From positions 30,219,440 through 30,236,939 of the forward strand of contig NC_091567.1 of assembly GCF_042767895.1 (NCBI RefSeq): 17,500 nucleotides of DNA, in the 5' to 3' direction. The notes beneath the pieces were generated by a model. The model was not told the DNA's origin and ran no database searches. It saw only the letters and a program-made list of their open reading frames with translations. The stretch comes from Penaeus vannamei (lineage: Eukaryota; Arthropoda; Malacostraca; Decapoda; Penaeidae). The position numbers and the translations under genes are program-made. Positions 7,691 through 16,228 of this stretch are shown piece after piece; within the stretch, counting starts at the first letter, position 1; every line of letters begins with the position of its first letter.

Positions 7691-8350
7691 CTCCCTTTCA
7701 CTCCTCTGACCACGCGCCTTCGGCAAGGACTGTTAGTTCCAAAATGCGGATTCGCTCTCTCATCTCCGTTTTCTTATTTTGTCTCTTTGACTCTCTTTCT
7801 CTTTCGGTTTTTATTCTCTTTCCTCTCTCTTTTTCTCCCGCTTTTATTCTCTCCTCTTCGTTTCTCTCTCTTGTTCTCTCCTTTACTTTATCCCCCCTCA
7901 TTTTCTTCTGTTCTTCTCTATTCTCTTGTGTTCTCTCCTTTATTCTCTCCTCTTTTCCGCCCACTTTCTCCGTTTGTCCTCATTCTTTCGTCTTTTTTAT
8001 CTGTTTTCTCTCTCTTATTTACCTTTACCATTCGGTCTCTAACTGGTTTTCATTGTCCTTGTAATTCCTTTCCTGTTTATACTGCGGTTTCTTGAGTCTT
8101 TCAGTTTGTACACTTTATTTGCGTTAGCGTGTTTGTATTTCGCACTGCTTCGCCTGTTCATTATTCGTTCTTCTTTACATTTTCTTTTCTCTTTTCGTTC
8201 CTTTCACTGTAGCCACGTCCTTGTCTTCTGTTTGCTTCCTATTCCCTCTTTCCACACTTTCTTGGCGTTTTTCTTCTTACTCTTTGGTGTTCGTCTCGTT
8301 CCTTTGGTGTTCGTCTGCTGTCTACACTTTTTTTTATTCCTTTCTTAAAT
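7691..8350. repeat. T-rich pyrimidine-biased DNA
   Basis: After about 70 bases of unique sequence (7700-7770) the plus strand is strongly pyrimidine-biased with degenerate TTCTCTCCT units, grading into less biased T-rich DNA from about 8040. A 249-codon plus-strand frame spans part of it, but the product is almost wholly Ser, Leu, Phe and Pro with no membrane-segment spacing or domain, so I do not call a gene. Confidence 0.6.
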
Positions 8351-8520
8351 GCGGATTTTTTTCCTAGTGTGGAGGCCCAGGTAGAGAGGCCGGGTTTTAG
8401 GGGAGAGGAGAGGGGGGAGGGGGAATGGAGGAGGTGGATAGGAGGCTGTGAAGGTATGCTGGTAGTTTCCTGGTTACTCAGTCTCTCCTTCTCTCCCTTC
8501 ATTTCTCCGTTCCTTCAATG
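8351..8520. other. unique purine-rich patch, nothing recognised
   Basis: A GGAGG-rich segment (8380-8450) interrupts the pyrimidine landscape. It contains CCCAG|GTAGAG and GAAG|GTATGC junctions, but they are not part of an open, bounded exon. No gene is supported. Confidence 0.4.
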
Positions 8521-9230
8521 CCAGCACTTCCTTCCACTTTTTTCTATCTTCTATATCGCTTATCCATTTTTTTCGTCATTTTACACTTTTATTTTCTTTC
8601 CTTTTTCTTCTTATTTTTTCTCTCTCCGGTCTCCCTATTATTTCCTACTTTTTCTATTCCATATTTAACCTTTGCTCTATCTCTCCTTCCCCCCTCTTTC
8701 CTTCTCCGTCCACTGTCTACCTCTCCCTCTTCCCCTATCTCCCTCCCCCTTCTCCCTGCTATCCCTCTTCCTCCTCCCCTTTGTCTCACTCTTCCTTCTA
8801 TCCCTCTCCCTCCTCACTTTTCTCTCACTCACTCCTTCTCCTCTTCCTCTTCCTCCTCCTCTCTCTATCTCTCCTTCTTCCTCCTCCTCTCTCTATCTCT
8901 CCTTCTTCCTCCTCCTCTCTATCTCTTTCCTTCTTCCTCCTCCTCTCTATCTCTTTCCTTCTTCCTCCTCCTCCTCTATCTCTCCCACTTCCTCCTCCTC
9001 TCTATTTCTCCCTCTTCCTCCTCCTCCTCTATCTCTCCCTCTTCCTCCTCCTCCTCTATCTCTCCCTCTTCCTCCTCTCTATCTCCCTCGTCCCCTTGCT
9101 CTCCCTCCTCTCTATCTCCCTCGTTCCCTTCCTCTCCCTCCCCCTTGCCCTCTCCCTCTCCCTCTCCCTCCCACTCCCCTTCTCCCTTCCCCTTCCCCTC
9201 CCCTCCTCCTCCCCCTCTCCTATTTCCGCC
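8521..9230. repeat. polypyrimidine block with ~27-bp minisatellite
   Basis: The CTAT core of a TCCTCCTCTCTATCTCTCC-type unit recurs at 8865, 8893, 8919, 8947, 8976, 9002, 9029, 9056, 9079 and 9112, mostly 26-29 bp apart, giving about ten copies between 8840 and 9130. The flanks are CT/CCT low complexity, ending in CTCCCT repeats to 9230. It is homopyrimidine over several hundred bases, a candidate for triplex formation. Long open frames (up to 263 codons) are Ser/Leu/Pro repeat translations. Confidence 0.88.
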
Positions 9231-9325
9231 CGGGGTCGATGTGGGTCCTGGAAGGAATCCCGCCGGTGAGAAATCCCTGGAAATCCCCCTCAGGAAGGAG
9301 CGTCTCTAGGAATATTCTGCGTCTA

Positions 9326-9780
9326 AGGGGAGGGGGGGGGGAGGCCACGTGGTTCGCCGGGTGGGGGTGAAGAGGGTAGGGGAGGGAGGTGGGAGGGGAG
9401 GCGGTCACGTGGGTTTAATGAGGGAAGGGAGGAGGTGGGTGGGATGGGGAGGGGGTAAGGAGGGGATCACGTGGGGGTTAAAGGGGGTGGAGGTGGGAGG
9501 GATGGGGAGGTGTAAGGAGGGGATCACGTGATCGAGTGATGGGGAAGGGAGGGGAGGGCAGGGGAGGAGGGAATGTAAGGGCCTTGGGGGGGGAGACAAG
9601 GGGGAGGAAGGGGTGTATTTATGAGTGGGTGGGGGAGGAGGACCGGGGACAGAGAAAAGGTGGGATGGGGGCAAGGGGAGGGGAAAGGGAAATGGGTAGG
9701 CGTTTATGAGTATGTGAACAGTGGGGGGAGGGAGAATACGAGGAGGGGGGTGTAGGTGGGCGATGGGATGGGGGCAGTAA
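9326..9780. repeat. G-rich polypurine block with repeated CACGTG
   Basis: The plus strand switches to GGGAGGGG-type purine sequence. Within it, CACGTG occurs at 9346, 9406, 9468 and 9525 (spacings 60, 62, 57 bp), the last inside the 12-bp palindrome GATCACGTGATC. Between the sites the repeat reads GGGAGG, GGTGGG and GATGGGGAGG, many of which could form G-quadruplexes. The last two copies share GTAAGGAGGGGATCACGTG. This is a degenerate minisatellite of about 60 bp up to about 9540, then irregular G-rich DNA. Confidence 0.8.
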
Positions 9781-9885
9781 ATAGCAGGAAGAACAGGGGA
9801 TACTAAATTGTTGTTTATTTATTTGTTGATCAACTTAATTTTAGCAGAAATAACTGCAGCAGCTCTATTTTGGAGACTTCAGTTC
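9781..9885. other. short unique AT-rich spacer
   Basis: Unique DNA between the G-rich block and the next microsatellite, with the palindrome GTTGATCAAC at about 9827 and a TGTTTATTTATTTGTT run. No gene is visible. Confidence 0.45.
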
Positions 9886-10098
<213 letters not shown>

Positions 10099-10400
10099 CC
10101 CTTTCCTCCATCTCTCCTTCTCTCGCTTCCCTCCCCTTGGCCCCCTCCCCCTCCCTCCCTTCCCGCCCCCTTGTCTTCCCTCTCACAGGTATGTGTATGC
10201 GTGTGAGCGTACCTGCGCGTGCGAGTGCGCATGATGAGTATTTCGTGGTGTCACCGTGTGCCTTGCCCTGTCGTCCCCTGCGGTTTGCCGGTCGGTAGCG
10301 CCAATTTTCGAGGCATACATCCAGAGGCCGCTTCCGTGCTGGTATTGTGTCAGAAAAGAAAGTGACATGGCGAGAGGGAGAGGGAGAGTGTTAGGGGGGG
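10099..10400. other. pyrimidine tract then unique DNA, no gene
   Basis: 10099-10185 is C/T-rich and ends in an acceptor-like CTCTCACAG fused to GTATGT (listed separately). 10200-10375 is unique, alternating TGCG-type DNA with no recognised exon, RNA or mobile element. Confidence 0.45.
10160..10194 (+). promoter_or_regulatory. candidate fused acceptor/donor splice site
   Basis: A pyrimidine-rich run ends in CCCTCTCACAG at 10188 and is followed at once by GTATGT. Juxtaposed 3' and 5' splice sites are the signature of recursive splicing (ratcheting) points in long introns. The acceptor is strong and GTATGT is a reasonable donor. The pyrimidine background makes chance occurrence plausible, so confidence is low. 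Confidence 0.25.
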
Positions 10401-10562
10401 GGGCGGAAGGAGAGGGAAAGAGAGAGGAGGAAGGAAGGAAGAGGGGAGGGAGGGGGAAAGGAAGGAGACGGAAAGAGAGAGGAAGAACGAAGGAGGGAAG
10501 AGGGGAAGGAGAGGGAAAGAGAGAAGAGGAAGGAAGGAAAGAAGAGGGGAGGGAAGGGGAAT
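10401..10562. repeat. polypurine tract with three degenerate copies
   Basis: GGAGAGGGAAAGAGAGA or a close variant starts at 10409, 10464 and 10508 (spacings 55 and 44 bp), each followed by GGAAGGAAGGA and AGAGGGGAGGGA. The strand is nearly all G and A. A 113-codon frame here is Glu/Gly/Arg/Lys low complexity. Confidence 0.8.
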
Positions 10563-11110
10563 GGGAGAAACACACACACAAAAAAAAAGAAATATAGGAT
10601 TTTGGGATCTGCGGTCTTGTTTCCGCTTGTTTCCGCCAACAGCCTTGGGCGAGCCTTCCCCAGCTGACGCAAGGATACAACAGTGGTTTATTCTCGCACT
10701 GGTGAGCTGGTCCTGGTAGGGGGGGGGGGTCTAAAGAGAGGATGTGGAAGTTGAATCTTGGTCTGTCTTTTAAGGGTCGACTATTTTTAGGGTTTATGTA
10801 TACGTGCATTTATTCCCGGGATTGTTAAGAATATTCTAGAGAACCATAATTCCGGAACGCTGTCAGGCATTATTTCTGACAGCTGAATAGATAGGCGTTG
10901 GATTTTTATATTCACGCTTCGCCACTTGAACTAATTCCACGTTTCGCAAAATGCATTCGCATGAATATCCTCGAAGTGCACGACTTGTCTTCCAATTAAG
11001 TTTTCTAACGTTTTGTTGTCTACGTAGGGAGTCTATAGTTTTTGTTTTTGTTTTTATGAAGAACAAAAGAAGAACAAGTCGCGGGGAACCAAGAGGTCAT
11101 TAGCGTAATG
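10563..11110. other. unique DNA, possible small exon and hairpin
   Basis: Mostly non-repetitive. Positions 10643-10701 could be a 59-bp exon: a pyrimidine-rich acceptor with TTTCCGCCAACAG precedes it and G|GTGAGC follows; two of three frames are open (one reads LGEPSPADARIQQWFILAL), but I recognise no protein. At 10859-10883 GCTGTCAG and CTGACAGC form a perfect 8-bp stem around a 9-nt loop. AT-rich unique DNA follows, with no further signal. Confidence 0.35.
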
Positions 11111-11270
11111 AGGAGAGTTCATTAACGAGGCTCCGCGCCCTGGGACCGACGTAAGGCTGGGGGTTCGGGGGCTTCGCGGACGCAGGCGGTTCTCCAGCGC
11201 CGCCGCCGGTTCGGTTCGCCTCGCGTCCGCCGCCTTGACCGCGACTTCTCGGCGGGGAACCTTGATTCTT
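11111..11270. other. CpG-rich patch
   Basis: About 140 bases are far richer in GC and CpG than the AT-rich DNA on both sides (CGCCGCCGCCGGTTCGGTTCG near 11199-11219). A plus-strand frame is open from about 11113 to a TAG at about 11276, and a minus-strand frame also crosses it. No domain is recognised. A GTAAGG donor-like site lies at 11151. It could be a lone exon, an unmethylated patch or a repeat relic. Confidence 0.3.
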
Positions 11271-11760
11271 TTTTAGGATTAGGTGCATTGTTTTGTCTTT
11301 ATTTTGGTGTGTTTCCGGTGTTATGTTACAGCAAGGGATGTAGTTGAAAATGCGCGTGTATATGTCATATCCACACGCGCACGCATGGGTATTGTATATG
11401 CGTATATATATTATGGAAACGTATACACGAATATATACGCAAATAGACGCATGCATATATACGAAATGCTGGTGTATATATATACATGTATATACATATG
11501 TTTATGAATACAAATATATTCACCATTGTAGAAAATACCCAACAGGAAGTTGTATTTTGATATGTTTTTTTTTTCCGTCATCTTTTGATGATATCGTTTT
11601 TCTTTTATGTCTTCATCCTTTCTATTGTTTTGCATTTTAAATCATTAATCTTGTTTTACTTTCCATCTAACAATGAACAGACAAATAAGCCGAAAAATAA
11701 GAATCCGCATGAGCAGTTTCCCCTGAAATTCCCGAGGAAATTAAAGAGTGTGTATGCATG
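11271..11760. other. AT-rich DNA with ATATAC/ATACGT repeats
   Basis: Between 11385 and 11520 the sequence is a degenerate TATA/ATAC-rich stretch with many ACGTATA and TATATACA words, related in style to the CA-rich minisatellite near 2900. The remainder is unique AT-rich DNA. Overlapping 70-118-codon frames are Tyr/Ile-rich translations of this composition. Confidence 0.5.
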
Positions 11761-11808
11761 ACGGCCCCCCCCCCCGGAAGCGAGATAAGGAGGGAAGGAG
11801 AGCTCAGC

Positions 11809-11846
11809 GGGGGGGCGGGGGGGTGGGTGCCAGGGGGAGGGGGAGG
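11809..11846 (+). other. strong G-quadruplex candidate
   Basis: Successive G-runs of 7, 7, 3, 5, 5 and 2 are separated by 1-5 bases (GGGGGGGCGGGGGGGTGGG, then TGCCA, then GGGGGAGGGGGAGG). This exceeds the usual G3+N1-7 quadruplex pattern by a wide margin. A 12-base C-run lies 34 bases upstream and could pair with it instead. Confidence 0.7.
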
Positions 11847-11899
11847 TATGGTGTTTTTTGGCTCGGGTGCTGGAGGCTTGAATGTCACCTTTATAGGTG

Positions 11900-12015
11900 T
11901 AGTGGGTTTTATTTAGTATTTTTATATATTTTTATTTTTTATTTATTTTTATTTTTTATATATTTTTTATATTTATATTAATTTTTATTCTTTTTTTTTA
12001 TTATTTTTTTACTAT
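11900..12015. repeat. AT-rich low-complexity tract
   Basis: Degenerate TTTTTATTTA and TATATTTTTTAT units, almost without G or C. No coding or structural RNA signal. Confidence 0.85.
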
Positions 12016-12120
12016 GTCATCTGTGTTGAAGACTGAATTTTGATAGATTAATTAAGATTACTATTGTTTAGATGTTCTTCCCTTGTCACGGATCTGGTTA
12101 GGGTGAGATGAGGTGAATAA

Positions 12121-12305
12121 GAGTTAGAAGGGGAGGGGAAGGAGAGGGGGAAAGCGGGAGGGAAGGAATGAATAAGGAAGGAAAAGAGAGGGGAGAGAAG
12201 GGGATGCCAAGTTGATGGGAAAGATGAGGAGAGAGAGAGGAGAAGTAAGAGGAAAAGGTAGGGGAAGGGAGGGTAGGGGAAAGAGTGGGGGAAGGGGAGA
12301 AGGTA
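12121..12305. repeat. polypurine tract
   Basis: Irregular GGAAGGGGAGA/AGGGGAAGG sequence, nearly all G and A on the plus strand, ending at a poly-C run (12307-12316). No fixed period was evident. Confidence 0.7.
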
Positions 12306-12484
12306 GCCCCCCCCCCTCAGTGGACGACGACCCTTAAGGAAGGTCGTGAGAGCCAGCCTACCTTAACGACGCTCTTGGTCCGGAAGACGAATGGTGATGG
12401 TGATGAGGCCGTGATGATGACGGCGGGTAATTGCTCACGCAGGATGGGATTGGCGGATTTGATTTCGAAGGTCCTCCTTCTCAC

Positions 12485-12772
12485 TATTGTTGTTGTTGTT
12501 TTCGTTATCATCATTATTATCGCCGTCGTCGTCGTCATTATGTTTATCTTTATTATCATTATCGTTATCATCATCATTAATAATCATCATCATCTTCAAT
12601 CATCATCATCAATCACCACCATCATCATCATCATGATTATCACCATCATCACCATTACCACCACCATCACACCATCATAGCCATCATCATCATCACCATT
12701 ACTATCATCATCACCATCGTCATCACCATCACACCACTTACCACCACCACCACCACAGTATCACTATCATTA
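12485..12772. repeat. degenerate trinucleotide tract (TTG/ATT/ATC/ACC)
   Basis: About 290 bases with a clear 3-bp period, beginning as GTT repeats and passing through ATT/ATC/GTC to CATCAT, CACCAT and ACCACC. The period opens several frames (Ile/Val runs on one, Ser/Thr/His on others), which are not genes. The tract ends about 80 bp before the 39-bp minisatellite. Confidence 0.88.
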
Positions 12773-12855
12773 TTATGTTATTTCTGGTACGACGAATTAC
12801 CGGTGTTTGTGGAAGCATTTTACAGATGGCAGACCCACGAAGGAGCTTAGATAAT

Positions 12856-14659
12856 AACAGCAACAAAGAGGTCGACAGCAAAGAGGCCAAAAATGACAGC
12901 AACAAAGAGGTCGACAGCAAAAAGGCCAATAATAACAGCAACAAAGAGGTCGACAGCAAAAAGGCCAATAATAACAGCAACAAAGAGGTGGGCAGCAAAG
13001 AGGCCAATAATAACAGCAACAAAGAGGTCGACAGCAAAAAGGCCAATAAAAACAGCAACAAAGAGGTGGACAGCAAAAAGGCCAATAATAACAGCAACAA
13101 AGAGGTGGGCAGCAAAGAGGCCAATAATAACAGCAACAAAGAGGTCGACAGCAAAAAGGCCAATAAAAACAGCAACAAAGAGGTGGACAGCAAAAAGGCC
13201 AATAATAACAGCAACAAAGAGGTGGGCAGCAAAGAGGCCAATAATAACAGCAACAAAGAGGTCGACAGCAAAAAGGCCAATAAAAACAGCAACAAAGAGG
13301 TCGACAGCAAAAAGGCCAATAATAACAGCAACAAAGAGGTGGGCAGCAAAGAGGCCAATAATAACAGCAACAAAGAGGTCGACATCAAAAAGGCCAATAA
13401 TAACAGCAACAAAGAGGTCGACAGCAGAAAGGCCAATAATAACAGCAACAAAGAGGTGGGCAGCAAAGAGGCCAATAATAACAGCAACAAAGAGGTCGAC
13501 AGCAAAAAGGCCAATAATAACAGCAACAAAGAGGTCGACAGCAAAGAGGCCAATAATAACAGCAACAAAGAGGTCGACAGCAAAAAGGCCAATAATAACA
13601 GCAACAAAGAGGTGGACAGCAAAAAGGCCAATAATAACAGCAACAAAGAGGTCGACAGCAAAGAGGCCAATGATAACAGCAACAAAGAGGTCGACAGCAA
13701 AGAGGCCAATAATAACAGCAACAAAGAGGTCGACAGCAAAGAGGCCAATGATAACAGCAACAAAGAGGTCGACAGCAAAGAGGCCAATGATAACAGCAAC
13801 AAAGAGGTCGACAGCAAAAAGGCCAATAATGACAGCAACAAAGAGGTCGACAGCAAAGAGGCCAATGATAACAGCAACAAAGAGGTCGACAGCAAAGAGG
13901 CCAATGATAACAGCAACAAAGAGGTCGACAGCAAAGAGGCCAATGATAACAGCAACAAAGAGGTCGACAGCAAAGAGGCCAATGATAACAGCAACAAAGA
14001 GGTCGACAGCAAAGAGGCCAATGATAACAGCAACAAAGAGGTCGACAGCAAAGAGGCCAATGATAACAGCAACAAAGAGGTCGACAGCAAAGAGGCCAAT
14101 GATAACAGCAACAAAGAGGCCAATGATAACAGCAGCAAAGAGGTCGACAGCAAAAAGGCCAATAATAACAGCAACAAAGAGGTCGACAGCAAAAAGGCCA
14201 ATAATAACAGCAACAAAGAGGCCAATGATAACAGCAACAAGGTCGACAGCAAAGAGGCCAATAATAACAGCAACAAAGAGGTCGACAGCAAAAAGGCCAA
14301 TAATAACAGCAACAAAGAGGTCGACAGCAAAAAGGCCAATAAAAACAGCAATAAAGAGGCCAATGATAACAGCAACAAGGAGGTCGACAGCAAAGAGGCC
14401 AATAATAACAGCAACAAAGAGGTCGACAGCAAAAAGGCCAATAATAACAGCAACAAAGAGGTCGACAGCAAAAAGGCCAATAATAACAGCAACAAAGAGG
14501 CCAATGATAACAGCAACAAGGAGGTCGACAGCAATAAGGAACCATTACTAATAACAGCAACAAAGAGGTGGGCAGCAAAGAGGCCAATAATAACAGCAAC
14601 AAAGAGGTGGGCAGCAAAGAGGCCAATAATAACAGCAACAAAGAGGTGGACAGCAAAAG
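12856..14659. repeat. 39-bp minisatellite, ~47 units, nested repeats
   Basis: Units of 39 bp run in register from 12868 (32 full units to 14115), followed by mixed 39-, 36- and 24-bp units to 14520, one 44-bp broken unit (14521-14564), and two and a half shifted units. Each unit has two similar 15-bp halves (ACAAAGAGGTCGAC and GCAAAGAGGCCAAT types) plus a 9-bp AATAACAGC tail; the 24-bp units lack one half. Variants are GTCGAC/GTGGAC/GTGGGC, AAAGAG/AAAAAG and AATAAT/AATGAT/AATAAA. The unit lacks stops in five of six frames. The longest frame (12775-14664, 629 codons) repeats EVDSKEANNNSNK, but nearly all unit differences are amino-acid-changing, and the frame changes at 14521-14564. I therefore read it as a non-coding minisatellite. 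Confidence 0.95.
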
Positions 14660-14800
14660 GGTGAATTCCGTGTTCGTCATCCCGGGAGGCGGGTTTTCGA
14701 GGCGTGTTTGTCCCCGCGAAGGATCCAGGGGCGCCTGTGATGGCCCGAACCGCGACGTCACCGTGACATCCTGGTTCTTCTGCGGTCCTCCTCCTTCCCT
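14660..14800. other. unique CpG-containing spacer
   Basis: A short non-repetitive segment with CCCGGGAGGCGGG (14682), GGATCC, and ACGTCACCGTGACAT (14754), the last containing the near-palindrome GTCACCGTGAC. No gene is recognised. Confidence 0.4.
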
Positions 14801-15430
14801 CCCTTCTCCCCCCCCCCCTTTCATAGGCCCTCTTTTAGGTTATTTGTTACTCTCCTTTCTCTTTTTTCTGTCTTTTCTTTCTTTCTCGTCTGTTCGCTTC
14901 CTTATTTCCTCCCTTTTCATAGGTCTTCTTTTAGGTTGTTTGGTCCTTTTCTTTCTTTCTCTTTTTTCTGTCTTTTCTTTCTTGATCGTCTGCTCGCTTC
15001 CTTATCTTCTCTTTCTTTTTATCTTCTCTCATTCTGTATGTTCTTTTTTCTTCTCCTCCTCTCCCTATCTTTTCTTTCCTTCATAATTGTCCGCTTCCCT
15101 CCTCTTTGCCTTCCTCTTTTCCTTCATTCTTCCTCCTTACCCAAACGCTTCCCCTTTTTCTTCATTCTTCCTCCTTACCCAAACGCTTCACCTTTTTTTC
15201 TGACCCTTCCCCCTCTTCTCCCTTCTTCTTCCTCCTCCTTCTCTTACTCCTCCTCCTCCCCCTTTCGGCCTCTTACTCCTCTTCCTTTTATTCTTCCTCC
15301 TCCTCCTCTTCTCCTCTCTCCTCCTCGTTTTCTTCCTCCTTCTCCTTTTACTCCTCCCCCTTTCGTCCTCTTACTCTTCTTCCTTTTCTTACTCCTCCTC
15401 CTCCTCTTCCCCCTCCCCATACCACTCTCC
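14801..15430. repeat. polypyrimidine block with 96-bp and 38-bp duplications
   Basis: It begins at a C-run and is almost pure C/T. A 96-bp unit starting CATAGG, with CTTTTAGGTT following, lies at 14822 and 14918; both copies contain CTCTTTTTTCTGTCTTTTC and CGCTTCCTTAT. A 38-bp unit TTCATTCTTCCTCCTTACCC lies at 15123 and 15161. CCTCCT/CTTCCT repeats follow to 15430. Frames of up to 181 codons are Ser/Leu/Phe/Pro low complexity. Confidence 0.85.
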
Positions 15431-15665
15431 CCCACCTTAGGAGCAGCTATGATCTCAAGGTGTTTATCATCCTTACGATAGCGATGGGGAATGAGGAGGA
15501 GAATGTGTGTTGTTGTTGTTGTTGATGATGATGACGTTGATAATGCTGATGTTGTTGATGCTGATGAAGATGTTGCCGGTAATGACAGCGCCAGGGAGGG
15601 AGGGGGGGTATCCAGGTGGGGGGAGGGATGTAAGGAGTGGGCGGGGCGGGAAGGGATGAGCATTT
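15431..15665. repeat. trinucleotide TTG/GAT tract in unique DNA
   Basis: 15508-15580 is a degenerate TTG then GAT/GCT trinucleotide repeat. It is preceded by a pyrimidine-rich acceptor-like sequence ending CCACCTTAG (15439) and followed by G-rich unique DNA. There is no bounded open exon. Confidence 0.65.
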
Positions 15666-15840
15666 TCGTTTTTTTTTTTTTCATTTGTTTTTTATTGTTA
15701 TTTATTGTTTTGTTTTATTTGGTTTGCTTCATTTTAGATTTATTATTTTACTTTTATGATTTAGGTTATTTGTTACTTAATTTGGTTTTTTTAGGTTTTT
15801 TTTATTTTATCTTATTCCTCGTGTGTATATTGTTATATTG
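15666..15840. repeat. T-rich tract
   Basis: Poly-T runs with TTTATTG and TTTTAG words. Two TTTTAG/TTTAGGTT junctions look acceptor-like but no donor or exon accompanies them. Confidence 0.7.
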
Positions 15841-16130
15841 TTCTGTGTATTTCTCTCACCTTTTTCTTCTTCTTCATTTACTCCATCACCTCCTCCTCCC
15901 CCGTCTCCTCATCTTCTTACCTCTCCTCCTTTCTTCTCCTCCTCCCACCACCTCTCCCTCCTCCCACCCTTTCTCTTCCCTCCTTCTCACCTCCCTCCAC
16001 TACACAACTCCTCCCCGTCTCCCACACCTCCTCCCTCCCTCCCACCACCTCCTATTCCCGTCCCTCCAACCCCTCCTCCCCCACTACTCAACTCCTCCTC
16101 TCCTCCCCTCTCCTCCCTCCCACCCTTTCG
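15841..16130. repeat. CCT/CTC polypyrimidine tract
   Basis: TCCTCCTCC, CACCTCC and CCTCCCACC words dominate, with scattered A. Coding frames are Pro/Ser/Leu-rich low complexity only. Confidence 0.8.
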
Positions 16131-16228
16131 CAAGTGCACACATTAACATGCGGCCTCGAGAGTGTCCGTACCGTATATAATATATATTTTCCTAAAACCA
16201 TCCATCACATCACAAAGGAATTTCGAAT

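Noticed and set aside
7315..8064. 249-codon frame
   Set aside because: Almost only Ser, Leu, Phe and Pro from C/T repeats.
8518..9370. Overlapping frames of 160-263 codons
   Set aside because: All are translations of the 27-bp pyrimidine minisatellite and CCT repeats in different registers.
10859..10883. Hairpin as a microRNA precursor or terminator
   Set aside because: The 8-bp stem with 9-nt loop is too short for a microRNA precursor, and the context is not bacterial.
11199..11225. tRNA-like GGTTCG box
   Set aside because: No A-box, no acceptor stem and no cloverleaf could be drawn around it. I found no tRNA or rRNA elsewhere either.
12856..14659. CRISPR array
   Set aside because: The repeats are contiguous and all parts of the unit are repeated; there are no unique spacers, and the context is eukaryotic.
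12775..14664. 629-codon plus-strand frame, and overlapping 479-598-codon minus-strand frames, as real proteins
   Set aside because: The 39-bp unit lacks stop codons in five of six frames, unit differences mostly change amino acids, there is no domain or signal, and the register breaks at 14521-14564. The frames are compositional.
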